From Pagrus major (taxonomy: Eukaryota; Chordata; Actinopteri; Spariformes; Sparidae), in the NCBI RefSeq assembly GCF_040436345.1, contig NC_133216.1, positions 13,782,110-13,846,109 of the forward strand: 64,000 nt of DNA. The letters are read 5' to 3'. This document shows positions 44,101-54,620 of the stretch, piece by piece (within the stretch, counting starts at the first letter, position 1; each line of letters begins with the position of its first letter). The position numbers were made by a program, and so were the translations under genes. The notes beneath the pieces are model-generated. The model was given only the letters and a program-made list of their open reading frames with translations, ran no database searches and had not been told where the DNA came from.

Positions 44101-46150
44101 TTCTTGTCCTCCAGGCTGCCCTTCCTGAAGTGCAGGAGCAGTATCAGGGGGTGCTGAAGGAGATAAAGGTGCTACAGCAGCAGGAGCACGCACTGCAGGA
44201 GGAGTCCCTCAGCGTCCGGCTCCGCATCGAGCAGATCGAGACCACCATCACCGAACACAACAACAAGATCAAACACTGGCAGAAAGAGGTGGGTCAGGAA
44301 GTTTGAGGCATGTGTGAACATTTTTTTATACAATTGTGGTTTTATTTTTAGTATTCTGGCCGTAGGTTCAGTTGGTAATAATAACATTATACTCCAATAA
44401 AGTAATAAGTTGATAACATAGCTGAAAGTACTGAGGCAGCAAACATGAGCAATAAATGCTTCATGGACTTTCAATTTTTTGGCTCAGGGGGGAAAAGTTA
44501 ATAAAATAATTTTATAATAATTCACTAGTACTGATGTTGTTTTAGTTATTTGTTTTTTGGCTCTGCTTTTATTTAGCTTCTAAATGTTTAACTTAATTTG
44601 TCTTCTTATTTGAATTTGAATTCCTGTCCTGTCCTTTTGCCCATTTGATTGCCTGCTTTTACTTCATGTCCTCTGCAGTGCTTTGCAACTCTGATTTGAA
44701 ATGTGCTCTACATAAATGTTAATATTTTAGATGATTTTTAATGGTAAGCTATTGAATATTTCAACTTGGTTTATGATTTTTGTCTTTGACTGGGTTTTTA
44801 ATTATTCTTGTTAATGTTCTTCAGGCCACCAAGCTGTCCCTTCACACCATTGAGGACAAGCCAGCAGAGGAACTTCCTGTCCTTACTTCTGCTGCACTTG
44901 AAGAAATCTCCGACCCAAACATCATTATCAACAAGATGATCACGTTAGAGACTCAGTGTGCTCAGATGAAGCCCAACCTCGGTGCCATTGCTGAGTACAA
45001 GAAGAAGGTATGCAGAAATATAAACAGGCACGCTCACAAATGGTGTCATTGGTATATCTTACACTGGTGTTTTATTCAACATGTGCCGCTGTGTGTTTTC
45101 AGGAGGAGCTGTACCTGCAGCGTGTGGCTCAGCTGGACGAGATCACCACAGAGAGGGACAGCTTCAAGCGTGGCTACGAGGACCTGCGTAAACAGCGGCT
45201 CAACGAGTTCATGACCGGATTCAACATGATCACAAACAAGCTGAAGGAGAACTACCAGATGCTCACACTGGGTGGAGATGCAGAGTTGGAGCTCGTGGAC
45301 AGTTTAGATCCTTTCTCTGAAGGCATCATGTTCAGGTAACAGATGAGAAAATAAACAGATCTTGAAGCCCAAAGGTAGTTTTTGTTGATGCCTAATTTTC
45401 TGTTGCTCACCCTCTACAGTGTGCGTCCTCCAAAGAAGAGCTGGAAAAAGATCTTTAACCTGTCAGGAGGAGAAAAGACCCTCAGCTCCTTGGCTCTGGT
45501 GTTTGCTCTGCACCACTATAAACCCACACCGCTCTACTTCATGGATGAGATCGATGCTGCTCTTGATTTCAAGAACGTCTCCATTGTTGCCTGTTACATT
45601 TATGTGAGTATTTTTTATTACATTTTTAGTCGCAAAATGATTTAATATGTCACGATGAGCTGAAAGTAAAACACTGAATCCAGGGGGTGCCGATGGATGA
45701 TACACTGATCCAACTGAATTGCTTTAGCCAGTTAATTTTAGAAAATGTGGCGCTAATCAGTGCTGTAATCACTGACTCATGAGAGCTCAGTGTTTCTGTT
45801 GTGTAACACTGGAATAATGGAGGAGTTCACTGATTATTTTTGGGAGCAGGATCAAAGGTGCTAAGCTGTTAACTGTTTGCCTCCACTGTGACACGTCTTT
45901 TTAAAGGCTTTTAGATAAAAGTGCATTCAACCCAGTTGAGTGTCTTCAGATCAGTAATTGTTTTTTCTCCCTAACGTCTGTGTAGGAGCAAACAAAGAAC
46001 GCTCAGTTCATCATCATCTCCCTGAGGAACAACATGTTTGAGATCGCTGATCGTCTCATCGGCATCTACAAAACTCACAACACCACCAAGAGTGTGGGAA
46101 TCAACCCCAAGACCATCGTGTTTAAAGAGAACGAAGCACTCGTCCACTAG
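29038..46150 (+). CDS. smc4: SMC4, structural maintenance of chromosomes 4 (condensin ATPase), complete
   Basis: SMC4 pairs with SMC2 as the ATPase core of condensin I and II, which compact mitotic chromosomes. The 23 coding exons are 29038-29188, 30178-30368, 30942-31133, 32185-32361, 34494-34658, 35076-35203, 35432-35572, 36005-36155, 38128-38292, 38402-38635, 38750-38935, 39082-39243, 39480-39705, 40242-40318, 41199-41351, 41480-41606, 41737-41926, 43486-43630, 44115-44288, 44825-45007, 45103-45335, 45420-45603 and 45986-46150. They sum to 3,900 nt, or 1,299 residues, against about 1,288 in human, and every junction keeps frame. Walker A GPNGSGKS is at residues 121-128, the signature LSGGEK at 1198-1203 and Walker B YFMDEID at 1223-1229. 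Long coiled coils flank a hinge around residues 610-775. No catalytic residue is missing. Intron 1 has a GC donor, and intron 4 holds two microRNAs. Confidence 0.97.
29189..30177 (+). other. smc4: SMC4 coding intron 1 (GC-AG type)
   Basis: A 989-base intron starting gcaagtaac and ending ctgtgccacag. An open frame runs through its 3' part into exon 2, but it is intronic. No RNA gene is recognised. Confidence 0.85.
30178..34658 (+). CDS. smc4: SMC4 exons 2-5: N-terminal ATPase head
   Basis: Exon 2 (30178-30368) has the proline run and MTNEPGAPRLMITHLV, the conserved entry into the head domain. Exon 3 (30942-31133) carries Walker A GPNGSGKSNVIDSMLFVFG, with the ATP-binding Lys at residue 127. 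Exon 4 (32185-32361) contains the EGDDYEVIPNSKFYVSRTA stretch and ends LDHNRFLILQ. Exon 5 (34494-34658) starts GEVEQIAMMKPKGQTEHDEG, the conserved Q-loop region. Introns 3 and 4 are about 1.05 and 2.1 kb, and intron 4 holds the microRNAs. Confidence 0.96.
32590..32675 (+). ncRNA. mir15: miR-15-family microRNA hairpin (miR-15b/c type)
   Basis: The 5' arm at 32603-32624 reads TAGCAGCGCATCATGGTTTG plus AA, which differs from vertebrate miR-15b mainly at position 8 (G for A) and at the 3' end. The 3' arm at 32642-32664 (CGAACCAT...GCTGCTTTAG) pairs with it to form a stem. The hairpin lies 233 bases upstream of a miR-16 hairpin on the SMC4 sense strand, as in human miR-15b/16-2. The family represses cell-cycle and survival genes. 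Whether it is the miR-15b or 15c orthologue is uncertain. Confidence 0.93.
32824..32912 (+). ncRNA. mir16: miR-16 microRNA hairpin
   Basis: Positions 32836-32857 match mature vertebrate miR-16 exactly (TAGCAGCACGTAAATATTGG followed by CG). The 3' arm, starting about 32878 (CCAATATTAGCAGTGCTGCT), pairs back to form the hairpin and resembles the miR-16-2 star strand. It lies in SMC4 coding intron 4 and is probably cut from the SMC4 transcript together with the neighbouring miR-15-type hairpin. Confidence 0.97.
35076..38635 (+). CDS. smc4: SMC4 exons 6-10: ascending coiled coil
   Basis: These five exons (35076-35203, 35432-35572, 36005-36155, 38128-38292, 38402-38635) encode Lys/Glu/Gln-rich helical sequence, residues about 293-565. 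They include KFTQLDLQDVEVREK and QSELDIYLSRHNTALTQL, both closely matching vertebrate SMC4. The 2-kb intron before exon 9 shows no further coding sequence. Confidence 0.95.
36156..38127 (+). other. smc4: SMC4 intron 8
   Basis: A 2-kb AT-rich intron between clear splice sites. Short open frames in it have no recognisable homology. Confidence 0.8.
38750..40318 (+). CDS. smc4: SMC4 exons 11-14: hinge domain
   Basis: These exons (38750-38935, 39082-39243, 39480-39705, 40242-40318) span the SMC hinge that dimerises with SMC2. Visible hallmarks are RGKVLDALMQQKKIGRIPG, GRLGDLGAIDEQYDVAIS, NIGVATFIGLDK and the glycine-rich GTMTGGGRVMKGRMGSS. The intron between exons 13 and 14 carries a miniature transposon (39785-40158). 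Confidence 0.95.
39785..40158 (+). mobile_element. MITE with TAGAGCC termini in SMC4 intron 13
   Basis: It starts TAGAGCCCTACTAATATATC and ends GTCAGGCTCTA, giving 8-base inverted ends with one mismatch. The inner TTGGCTGATATTGGCC matches the reverse of the sequence ending at 53417. Confidence 0.65.
41199..45007 (+). CDS. smc4: SMC4 exons 15-20: descending coiled coil
   Basis: Exons 41199-41351, 41480-41606, 41737-41926, 43486-43630, 44115-44288 and 44825-45007 encode residues about 783-1106. Recognisable stretches are INSHKLKAQQDKLDKVNKEL, TKAQVAIKTADRNLKK and MKPNLGAIAEYKKK. Exon 18 ends GAG|gttggc, a weak donor, but the frame into exon 19 (AALPEVQEQY) is right. Confidence 0.94.
41927..43485 (+). 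other. smc4: SMC4 intron 17
   Basis: A 1.6-kb intron. I see no coding sequence, RNA gene or clear repeat. Confidence 0.75.
45103..46150 (+). CDS. smc4: SMC4 exons 21-23: C-terminal ATPase head and stop
   Basis: Exon 21 (45103-45335) includes KLKENYQMLTLGGDAELELV. Exon 22 (45420-45603) includes the ABC signature NLSGGEKTLSSLALVFALHH, then Walker B LYFMDEIDAALDF, with Asp1226 and Glu1227 as the catalytic pair. Exon 23 (45986-46150) encodes EQTKNAQFIIISLRNNMFEI and ends in TAG at 46148-46150. Confidence 0.96.
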
Positions 46151-46320
46151 AGTCCCTGATTAAACCTCAGAGATCTCTGCTGAACTCAGAGTTATCTTTA
46201 CTGTTTCACTTTCCTTTCACACCTCATGTAAATAGTTTTTATCTTTTTATCCTATCCTTTACAATGAAATGCTGCTGTTCTTATATTTTTATCTAAACCA
46301 ATAAATGTTTTCTGGAAAGA
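46151..46320 (+). other. smc4: SMC4 3' UTR with poly(A) signal
   Basis: The stop codon is followed by a short UTR with AATAAA at 46300-46305, about 150 bases after the stop. A 7-base match to the miR-16 seed complement (TGCTGCT) is at 46270-46276. Confidence 0.7.
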
Positions 46321-48804
46321 TCTTCTGAAGCCTGAATTTGTTCACACAAATTATTTTATGCTTTGTGCAGAAAGTTGAATCAAGTTTTATGGCTTCAGAT
46401 GTATATAACTTCAGGTCAGACACGACCAAAGGCAAAAACATGCATGCACTGGTACATTTTGACATTTTGGGCTATTTTATTCCGTAACTTGTCTTCTTTG
46501 AGACTAGTAGAGAAAATGTTCAAAATACACATTTAGGTGTTTATGTTAGTTCAGATTTGTGTTCTGGGAATGTACGCAAATTCATACGTATTCAATTAAA
46601 TAATGCCTGGCTTATGTTTAAAACTATCGCATATATACTACCTTGCTAAAATACATTTATTTTGCAACATCAAAAGATAAACAATATAGAGAACTGATGT
46701 TTATTTATCTTTTTATATCATATGTGTAGACTGATCAATCAATCACTCCCTGTTTAGGATGGTCTCGTGGCCCGTCTTGCTTTAGCATCGACTGCATTTT
46801 CACTGAGTCTCGGACAAAGAGGATTCTGGAATTTATTTAAAGACCAGTCAAGACCACAACTGCAGGGATATCACTATTGTTTCATACAATCTGTACTTAA
46901 AATGGTTTCTGTGGAAAGACAAGAGTCACAGAAAACCTGACGCTTGCACAAAAAAGTGTGTCAACGGTAAAACATGGAAAGGGAGTGTTGAATAAAAATG
47001 GTTCCGTTGATTTCAGCTCCTTCATGGTCACATTTGTTTTCTCATAGAAAACAAAGAAATATTCTCACCGCTGTAATGCCTTTTGTGATTATCATACCCA
47101 GACATTTGTAACGGTACATGGCAATAAGAGGTGAATGAAAGGAGTTTTCATTCTATGGGTGTTTTTATGCAAACACTGACATTCTGGATCAATTTCATGA
47201 CTACCTATGGTCTGCATGTTCCTGATCAGGACTTGGTTTAGGTGGCCTTGACTACAACACAGGGCTTCTCATGCTAAAACACTTTTTGTCTGATAAAGGT
47301 ACAGGAACAAAGATGGTGTGTGGGAGTTTGTTTGCAACTTTTGGTCAACTCGTCCCTCTCCAATGCTCCTGACCTATGAGAAAGATGTTTTCTGTTTAAA
47401 CTTTTACCTTAAGTAGTAGTAGCGTCTTGCCTCAAGTATCCAAATTGATCAAACCAGCCAAACGGATAGTAAGCAAAAGCACTGATGATGCACAAATGAG
47501 CACCTCTACAGGCCATATGTAAAATAATTATTTTAAAACAAATTGCCCAGGACTGGCACAAACAGTCATGATCTATCTCATGTGTGAACACAGGTGTAGA
47601 TCTGCTCTGAGGTCATGCGATGGCTCGGATGATATATTTCACACCAGAGACAGTTCAGTGAACTGAGCTCACTGCACCACTTTGAGACATACCACACCAT
47701 TAACTGACTTGTACCCTGTCTCTTTGTAGAAAACATGGCTTTTGAAAATGAATACTACAAAATAAAACAATCACATTTATTATGACATTTTTTTTAAAAT
47801 ACAGGAACTGAGAAGGAAAAAAAAACCAACCACTATAACACGGCTGGGTGACAACATTTGTTAGAAAATCACCGACATTCATCAAAACGTCCGTATATTA
47901 TAGGCATATAACATTTAGGTATGCAGCACATTGATATCTCACAAATAAAAGAAAACGAAATGAAATAAAGCATTTGTGGAGTGCACTGATAAAGCTTTTT
48001 TCCAAAGACTTTTTTCCAAGTTTTAAAATAGACTAACCGGAGTGTTATCCTGGTGGATTGGATCACAGTTCACTACAATAAGGCTGTTGCATTGGAGAGT
48101 TAAAGGCATGACGGTTAAAGGCACAGTAATGGAGCCACTCGGAGTTGTGCAGCACTGCAACACAACCTGCGGACTGTGAGTCAGGTCAGAGGCAGGTGTG
48201 TGTCTGGTTCCACTCACTGGGCTCTAAAGTTCACGTACTGTAAACAGTCCTGTGTAAGGAGATACATGTGCAGCTATACTGCTGTCCTGGGCTCTCTGAC
48301 ACAACGGGAAAGCTACTGAAATGTCCCATTGCATGATGGGAGAGGTGACTTAAGAGTGTCGAGGCACCAGTTTAACAGTTGCATACATTTCTACTTCGCT
48401 TTGTGCACGCCTTAATATACAGTGTTTTATTAGTGTTTGGTACGTGTGTGTTTTATTATTTAGATAGTTTGATCATAACATAAAATAATACACTCAAATA
48501 TTCAATATATAAAAAAGACTGATGGCTACATTGACTGTGCTCGATTTATTTTTATATCAACTATTTGATAACGGTATTTTTCTGTGCAAGCTTTCCATAG
48601 GTCTGCATAGGACTTCTGGGAATCTTTGAAGTGAGGCTTGAGGGAAAAATCCACCCTCAGATGACTGTTTTGGATAAAACATTAAAATGGGCCCAGGAAT
48701 GCAAAATCATAAACAGCAGGTGTTTGAGAGGGTGGATTTTTTTCCTTTACAGGAATATGTGAGACTTTGTCGACTTCTAAATAAAACGTTCCACTCTGGT
48801 CTCT
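46321..48804. other. SMC4-TRIM59 convergent interval, TRIM59 3' UTR
   Basis: The two genes end tail to tail here. On the minus strand, AATAAA signals (TTTATT on the plus strand) lie at 48545-48550, 48452-48457 and 48426-48431, about 255-380 bases past the TRIM59 stop, so a short TRIM59 UTR is likely. No coding sequence is recognised in the remaining 2 kb or so. Confidence 0.5.
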
Positions 48805-51166
48805 TCAGTGGGATGTCAGAGTTTTAAATAAGGCAGCCAGCTGCGGAAAAGCCTTTTCACCCACTGACGAGAGGTGAGAGCTCCATCTCTCTACAGCAGC
48901 CTCCATCACTGTGTACGCCGACTCCGCCGTGTCCCAGACAGATGTGATCATTTCGCTGCCCAGGCCGTGGATTAACTGACTGAACCGAGACACGAGAGAG
49001 AAACCGAGTGACGCCCCTCCGACCGGGTTGTACCACAGCGCTGCCAGCAGCAGCAGCAGCCCCAGCAGCACCACAGAAAAGGTCGGCCGCAGCTCGCACC
49101 ACAGGTCGGTCTGATCCCTCCCAGCTTCGGTCTCCACACCAGCCTCCACGCTGCCACATCTGGTACAGCAGCACACCTTAGGGACGGGCGCTTCCTCCAG
49201 GCCCCCGATGGTCACAGCAGGCCAGTGCTGCTGGAGGTACTCTGCTGCCCGCGGCGTGACGGAGAGGTTGATCACCGAGGGCAGAGGGGTCGTAATGAAC
49301 TCCTCCACCCGCTCTCTTAACATATGCACCTTCTCCAGGAAGACCAGCGGCAAGTCCTCCTCGTCTACTGACGAACCCAATGACACCAGGTCCAACTGTT
49401 CCTCCTGCAGGACACAAGATTGTTATCAGTACCGTGGAACGCTGAAAATATTAGTCGATTGATCAATCAACAGAAAATTAATGGACAATCTGATTATTAA
49501 TTGTTTATGCCACATCTTCAGCAGAAGCAGCAGACATTTGCTTGTTCCTGCGCCCTCCATTTTGTTCAATTTTATAACAGAACTGAATATTATATATTAT
49601 CTGGGATCTTGTGATGAATATTTTCATTTTCAACATTTCCTGACATTTTATTGACTAAACAATAATGAAAATAAATATACCAGACTAGGGATGAACAATA
49701 TGAGGTTTTTTATTGCTATTATTTTGACAGAAATTGTAACACAGGATTTAATGGGTCATGATTTTTTGAGGGAATGGTAATTTTTGCATTTCATTTCCAC
49801 TGATGAAAATATAAAAAGGATGATGTGATTTTTGCAGTAGTCTGCAACCAACTCTGACAACATCTTACAATGGTCTTCTGAGTCATGCGGTGATGCAAAC
49901 GCTTGAAAATTAAGTCATAAAAATGGTAATCTTACCCACCTCCACCATCCGTATGTATGAAAGTAACTAGTAACTAAAATGATAAATACAATAAATACAT
50001 TTGGTGGAGTATAAAAGTTAAGTAAATATCAGTACTTCATTTTGATACAAACATTTACATTTTTACTGCAAATGTATATCAGTTTCAAATATTGATTATC
50101 GGTCAATCACCACAATGAGCACGTTTCATGAGAGTGGAGCACCACCAGCACCTGGAGTTCAACAACCCAAAAATGTGTCATTTGCTGTCATTACCTGTCC
50201 ATGCCACCAAGGATCACAAACTAAATTTGTGACCTTAACTTGATGTAAATCGTTGATGAGCCCTGACACACACCTGTAGCTCCTTTACTTTGTGGATGAG
50301 AGGGTCGTAAGCTCGGGACACCTCTGCCCCGGCTTTATCCAGGGCCTCCAGGTAGGCCTGTTTCTTCCTGGCCAGCACCTCCTCCAGCGTCTGAAAGAAC
50401 TGATTGACCTCCTGTTGGTCCTGCCTCACCAGACCCTCACAGCGGGCCTTCTCCTGCTCCAGCTGCTCCGCCAGCTCACACACCTGACACAGGGAGACGA
50501 GGAGAGGGCAGTCAGCACAACAGGAACATGATTTACATTAACTGGACACTCAGCTTAACAATGGACCCCCACCTGCGCCCATCTCCGCTCAGAGAGTCTG
50601 GCCAGCAGTAGCGATGGGGTCTGTTTTTCTCTGATGAACGCCGCCTGCAGATCATCTATGGGGTGGCCCTGGTGCTGTCCGACTGTCAAACACAGCCCGC
50701 AGATCAGCTGCCGATCCTGGATGCAGTACATGTTCAGAGGCTGCCTGTGGTGCTCCTGACAGGACGGGGGTCGTGGCTCACTCTCACTCTGGTACTGACA
50801 GCGAACACACATGCAAGACAGACGAGCACAAAGTGAAGCAGCACTGTACGGTCTATTAAGAGGATTTCAGACTGATCTGTACTCATAAATTTCACAGTGA
50901 TTCTCTCCTACTTTCTCAATGATGGCCCGCAGACATACGTTGGTGGGCAGAGCGTCTACGCCCGTCGGGGGCAGCTCCACCACGCTGCGACAGTTGGGGC
51001 ACTTTAGCGGCAGGCGGAGCGGACGCCAGATGGAATAGTTGGCTGACGCCTGGAGCAAGTTGTCCAGGCAGGTCTTACAGAAGGTGTGTGAGCACGGCAG
51101 GACTCGCGGGTCAGAGAACAGAGAGTAACACACGGAGCACGTCAGGTCCTCCTCCAGGTTGTCCAT
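48805..51166 (-). CDS. trim59: TRIM59, tripartite motif protein 59 (membrane RING E3 ligase), complete CDS
   Basis: TRIM59 is an ER/membrane-anchored RING-B-box-coiled-coil ubiquitin ligase. Four coding exons join in frame: 50912-51166, 50573-50794, 50274-50483 and 48805-49404, for 428 residues against about 403 in human. The RING starts at residue 10 (CSVC...CSHTFCKTC...CPNC) with all zinc ligands visible. The B-box 2 lies about residues 97-130 (CQEHH...CIQDRQLICGLC...HQGH). Exon 3 is a coiled coil (LEQEKARCEGLVRQDQQEV). Exon 4 ends with a hydrophobic segment (VVLLGLLLLLAALWY) matching the single C-terminal membrane span of the family, preceded by a Cys cluster (VCCCTRC). The tail after the span is longer and diverged. 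The gene order SMC4-TRIM59-KPNA4 supports the call. Confidence 0.93.
49448..49690 (-). mobile_element. hAT-like MITE copy (TRIM59 intron 3)
   Basis: Reversed and diverged copy of the 7354 family. ATTAGTCGATTGATCAATCA, AGCAGACATTTGCTTGTTCC and CATTTTATTGACTAAACAAT match it in the expected order. Confidence 0.65.
49945..50045 (-). mobile_element. Fragment of the TTTACTCAAGTA-family element
   Basis: On the minus strand it contains TTTATACTCCACCAAATG and TAGTTACTAGTTACTTTC, matching the interior of the element at 5164. Confidence 0.5.
50912..51166 (-). CDS. trim59: TRIM59 coding exon 1 (RING finger)
   Basis: It starts at ATG 51166 (MDNLEEDLTCSVCY) and ends AAA|gtagga after ...CLRAIIEK, exactly where the human protein continues with a Tyr-Gln residue pair, here supplied by exon 2. 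The likely acceptor for this exon's 5' UTR (ccttcag) lies about 30 bases upstream of the start codon. Confidence 0.93.
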
Positions 51167-51349
51167 TGTGAGGACTAGAGTCCAGGCTCAGGGCTGAAGG
51201 TTTAGGAAGAAGAAGATCTGGCAGGACAGCAGGATGGATGAAAAGCTTTGTCATGCACCTGTTGAGCAAAACACTTAAACTTGCTACAACTGTGACTATA
51301 ACCTGGTGACTACTGAAGAAAATGGGACAGAAGGTGATCGAGTTTAGAG

Positions 51350-51590
51350 TGTCAATCAATAGCATATTGATCAACAACTATTTAGATAATCAATTAAGTG
51401 TTTCACTCATTTTCCAGGCAACACTTGAAGGTTCCAGCTTCTCATGTGTGTAATGATTTGATGCTTTCTTTTTTGTCATATATGACAGTGAAGTGAATAC
51501 CTTTGGGATTGGATGTTCGCTCGGATATAAAATAGGTGTTTACCTTATTTTCTGATATTTCATAGACAAATGATAAACTGAGAAACTAGA
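51350..51590 (-). mobile_element. hAT-like MITE copy (TRIM59 5' intron)
   Basis: Reversed copy of the same family: TTGATCAACAACTATTTAGA, AGGTTCCAGCTTCTCATGTG and TATTTCATAGACAAATGATA appear in order. It is strongly diverged. Confidence 0.6.
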
Positions 51591-51900
51591 ATGGCTCTCA
51601 GTAGAGCGCATACCTCTGCCAAGGCCCAACAGTCCCCTTTTGTACTCATTCATAGATAACAGCCTAAAGCCTAAATACACCTGATTTTTCATCAAGATCC
51701 ATGAATTATTCCCTGAGAAATTAACAAAAATGCCAAAAAAAAAACAACAACAAAAAAAAACGCTCTCTCGCAATGTAAAAGAAAGTAAGGACTAAATCCA
51801 GGATCCATCCCTTTATCTGGACCCACACCAAAAGTAAATGGAGTCTGTTCTGGGCCAAGACCCATCCTCCATCCAACAAAAAATGAAGGAAATGACTAAT
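51590..51900 (-). repeat. Degraded LINE-tail-like interspersed repeat
   Basis: On the minus strand it contains GGATGGATCCTGGATTTAG, then ends GGCAGAGGTATGCGCTCTAC followed by a CTAG, like 3' tails of teleost LINE copies. I identify this from memory only. Confidence 0.35.
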
Positions 51901-52293
51901 TAAGAAAATATACAGCAGATTAAATAATGAAAATAATTTTAAGTCACTGTCCTAAATGAGTTTTAAAAAAAAAAAATTAAACAAGAATGACTCCGCCTAC
52001 TACACTCGGGTGTGGCATTTTCATGCCGGTGTAAAACCCATTTCTCATTTCCATCCCCAGTCCTCCAGCCAGTGACCGTCAGCGCACCAGTGTTATAAAC
52101 AATCAACTGAAATCCAATACAACAGCTCTGTCATAAATTCTTCCCTGTATGAGGTAACAGATCATGAGATGTTTCTCTTTTTACGGACATGTGGGGCAGA
52201 ACATTACAAACAACTCTGAACATAATGCAGCTGAGTAGCACCACCGCGACGTCACTACTAAAACATTACGTTACGTTATTGAATTAAAACCTC

Positions 52294-53476
52294 AGGGATG
52301 CACGACCGATTAATTCTCGGCTATTTATCAGTATCTGTGAAATTCCATCTGATGAACAGTCAATAATATGAAGCCATTTTGCTTTTATGGACTTGGGACT
52401 TCAGGACTCTGATCCAGGAGGTGGCTGTTTGCTCCTTGAAAGTTTGTTTGAGATGCACCGATAAACACAGAAGACGAACAAGAAAAGGAGGGAGAAGAAG
52501 AAGAGCCGCAGAGGGAGACAGCATGATTGTAATTTGCAATAAATGTTCTACAAGGGTTCAGAGAGGAGGTGGAATATTAAATCATACATCTTTGCTCACT
52601 ACATCTCAGCCTGTCTTATGCTCAGGTGTGCATGAGCTTTTTAATTGAGTCTGACTGACTTGATTTTTGGGGCCAATTCCAATACTGAAACTAGGTGGGA
52701 AAAAAATGCCGACATCAATATAGCAGCTGATTTACACGTTTTTGGCAAGAATCCCTCAGACACTGGCGATAAAGATATGAAGCAGGATTGTTTACAGTTC
52801 AACAATAAACTTTATTGTCTAAAATAACACCAGTACCCTGAACGCACTGTGTGAACTTCACAGGGAACTTAAGCGTAGTAAATTAACCAAAGCATATTTT
52901 TCTGCATTCTAATTACAGGCTGCACGATACTGATATTTGGCAGTAAAAATGTATATATCTGCCAGTATACGCACATTTTTTGCAGTAAAATATGTGATGG
53001 AGGAAAAATATCTCACAGATTAACAATAAAAACTTTATTGTATAAAGGACTTCACTCAAAATGTAATGCACATGCATCTTGTCTCTATGACAACTATGTC
53101 TTGACACCCGCCACTGTATGATTAACACAGACCCTTCTGTGATTTACTATCCATTGTTTTTTATTTGACTTGAGAGCAAAGAGGATGTGGGTGCATGACA
53201 TGATCTGTAGGCGACAAAAATACAGAGAATATTATCGCCTAGGCCAGCAAAAAGACGTCATCAGCACCTTTCTGAAAAGTTGAGCGATTTCCAGCTCAAA
53301 GACACGGGCCCTTAATAGAAAGTTTTTATATCGGCACATATCTGACGAACGTCTAGGCGGTTCAGATATATCTGTGATAGGCCAATATCGGCCAGCTGAT
53401 ATATCGGTCGGGCTCTACTTTTTAAAATACAAAAATGTGAAACTATTGGTTATGTTATCAGCATCGTGCATCCCTA
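52294..53476. mobile_element. Non-autonomous hAT element with target-site duplication, containing a nested element
   Basis: The ends are a perfect 12-base inverted repeat (AGGGATGCACGA at 52294-52305 and its reverse at 53464-53475). The flanks carry the same 8 bases, AAAACCTC (52286-52293 and 53477-53484), the size typical of hAT insertions. Inside, the sequence ending at 53417 belongs to the TAGAGCC family seen at 39785, so a second element is nested. There is no transposase frame. Confidence 0.75.
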
Positions 53477-53729
53477 AAAACCTCTGAGTGTCAAAAGAAA
53501 TCTGAACATGGAGCTTTATGTCAGAACATTTGTTTTGGATTATATTAGATAGTACAGGTGTACCTAATAATAACAACATTCCCAGGGTGTATTATAAGTA
53601 TAATACTATTGGTATTGGGATGCTTAACTAATAGGGATTCAACTAAATCTAACCAGCATGTGTGGAAGAGAAGATCCTGAAAAACAAGAGAGCAGCCAAA
53701 AACCAGCTCAGCTCATATTAGAGGATCAG

Positions 53730-53793
<64 letters not shown>
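53730..53793. repeat. (GT)n microsatellite, 64 bp
   Basis: Pure GT run in the TRIM59 5' intron. Confidence 0.95.
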
Positions 53794-53796
<3 letters not shown>

Positions 53797-54483
53797 CTCC
53801 CTCTCCTCTGGTTACAGCCAGCCCCGCAGCGACAATAGGAGGCGTTCTGCCAGCACCCACCCAGCCCCAACAACACACACACATGCACAGACACACACTT
53901 TGTGGTCAGGACAGGCTGTTGTTCAGTTGTGCAACTGTCCCCTGAACCTGATCCATGCACGGGGCCGTTACTGCAGCCAATAAGGCGCCCAGATTCAAAC
54001 AGGTAACAGGTGTCCTGCTAGGGACCGATCAGCATCAGTAACACTCATTATGAAGTCGTCATATGCACATGTGATGGTACATTTAGAGCTGGGCACCTTT
54101 CTTTATTCACTTTCTCGACGTTAGCAGGGCAGGTTTTTAGCTAACCTAGCTATAATTTATGTTTCAAGTTAAAGACAGTTCACGGTGACTGTTATCTTTC
54201 GCAGTTTGACGAGCAAATAAACTCAATTTATCGGTTCATGGAGCAGAAATACGGGGAAATGTAGTGTCCACATGACAAATTGTCATCTTTATCTTTTATT
54301 TGTAACTAACTCGACACTCCCAAATACCAATAACGTGACGTTAGCTACATTACAGCCGTTGTAGCTACTTTCTCACAACACTTGCAACATTAGTTGTAGT
54401 GCGTTTTATTAACTTTTCGTTAAGACAAAACGTACACGCTTTAAAAGGATGTTTTGAGCGACAAGTATTCAGTCAAAACTCAC

Positions 54484-54620
54484 CGTCTGGGCAAAAGCGT
54501 CTGTCCCTAGTTACAGGTCCATGGTCTGTCCAAAACACAGCTTTCATTTCCTGTTCCTTCTTGTGCTGCATTCAAGTGCTCTCAGTAAAACTGGAGGTGG
54601 AACTACGAAACATACTTAAC
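54484..54620 (-). other. trim59: Probable TRIM59 non-coding exon 1
   Basis: On the minus strand a strong donor (GACG|gtgagttt) falls at 54484/54483, with G+C-moderate sequence before it. Joined to the acceptor near 51195 it would supply the 5' leader. The transcription start is not determined, so the upper limit is a guess. Confidence 0.35.

Larger units (their letters stand above)
51195..54483 (-). other. trim59: TRIM59 5' intron, transposon-rich
   Basis: If the leader exon is right, this is intron 1. It contains a hAT-MITE copy, a degraded LINE-tail-like repeat, a nested hAT insertion with a target duplication, and a 64-base (GT)n tract. Confidence 0.4.
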
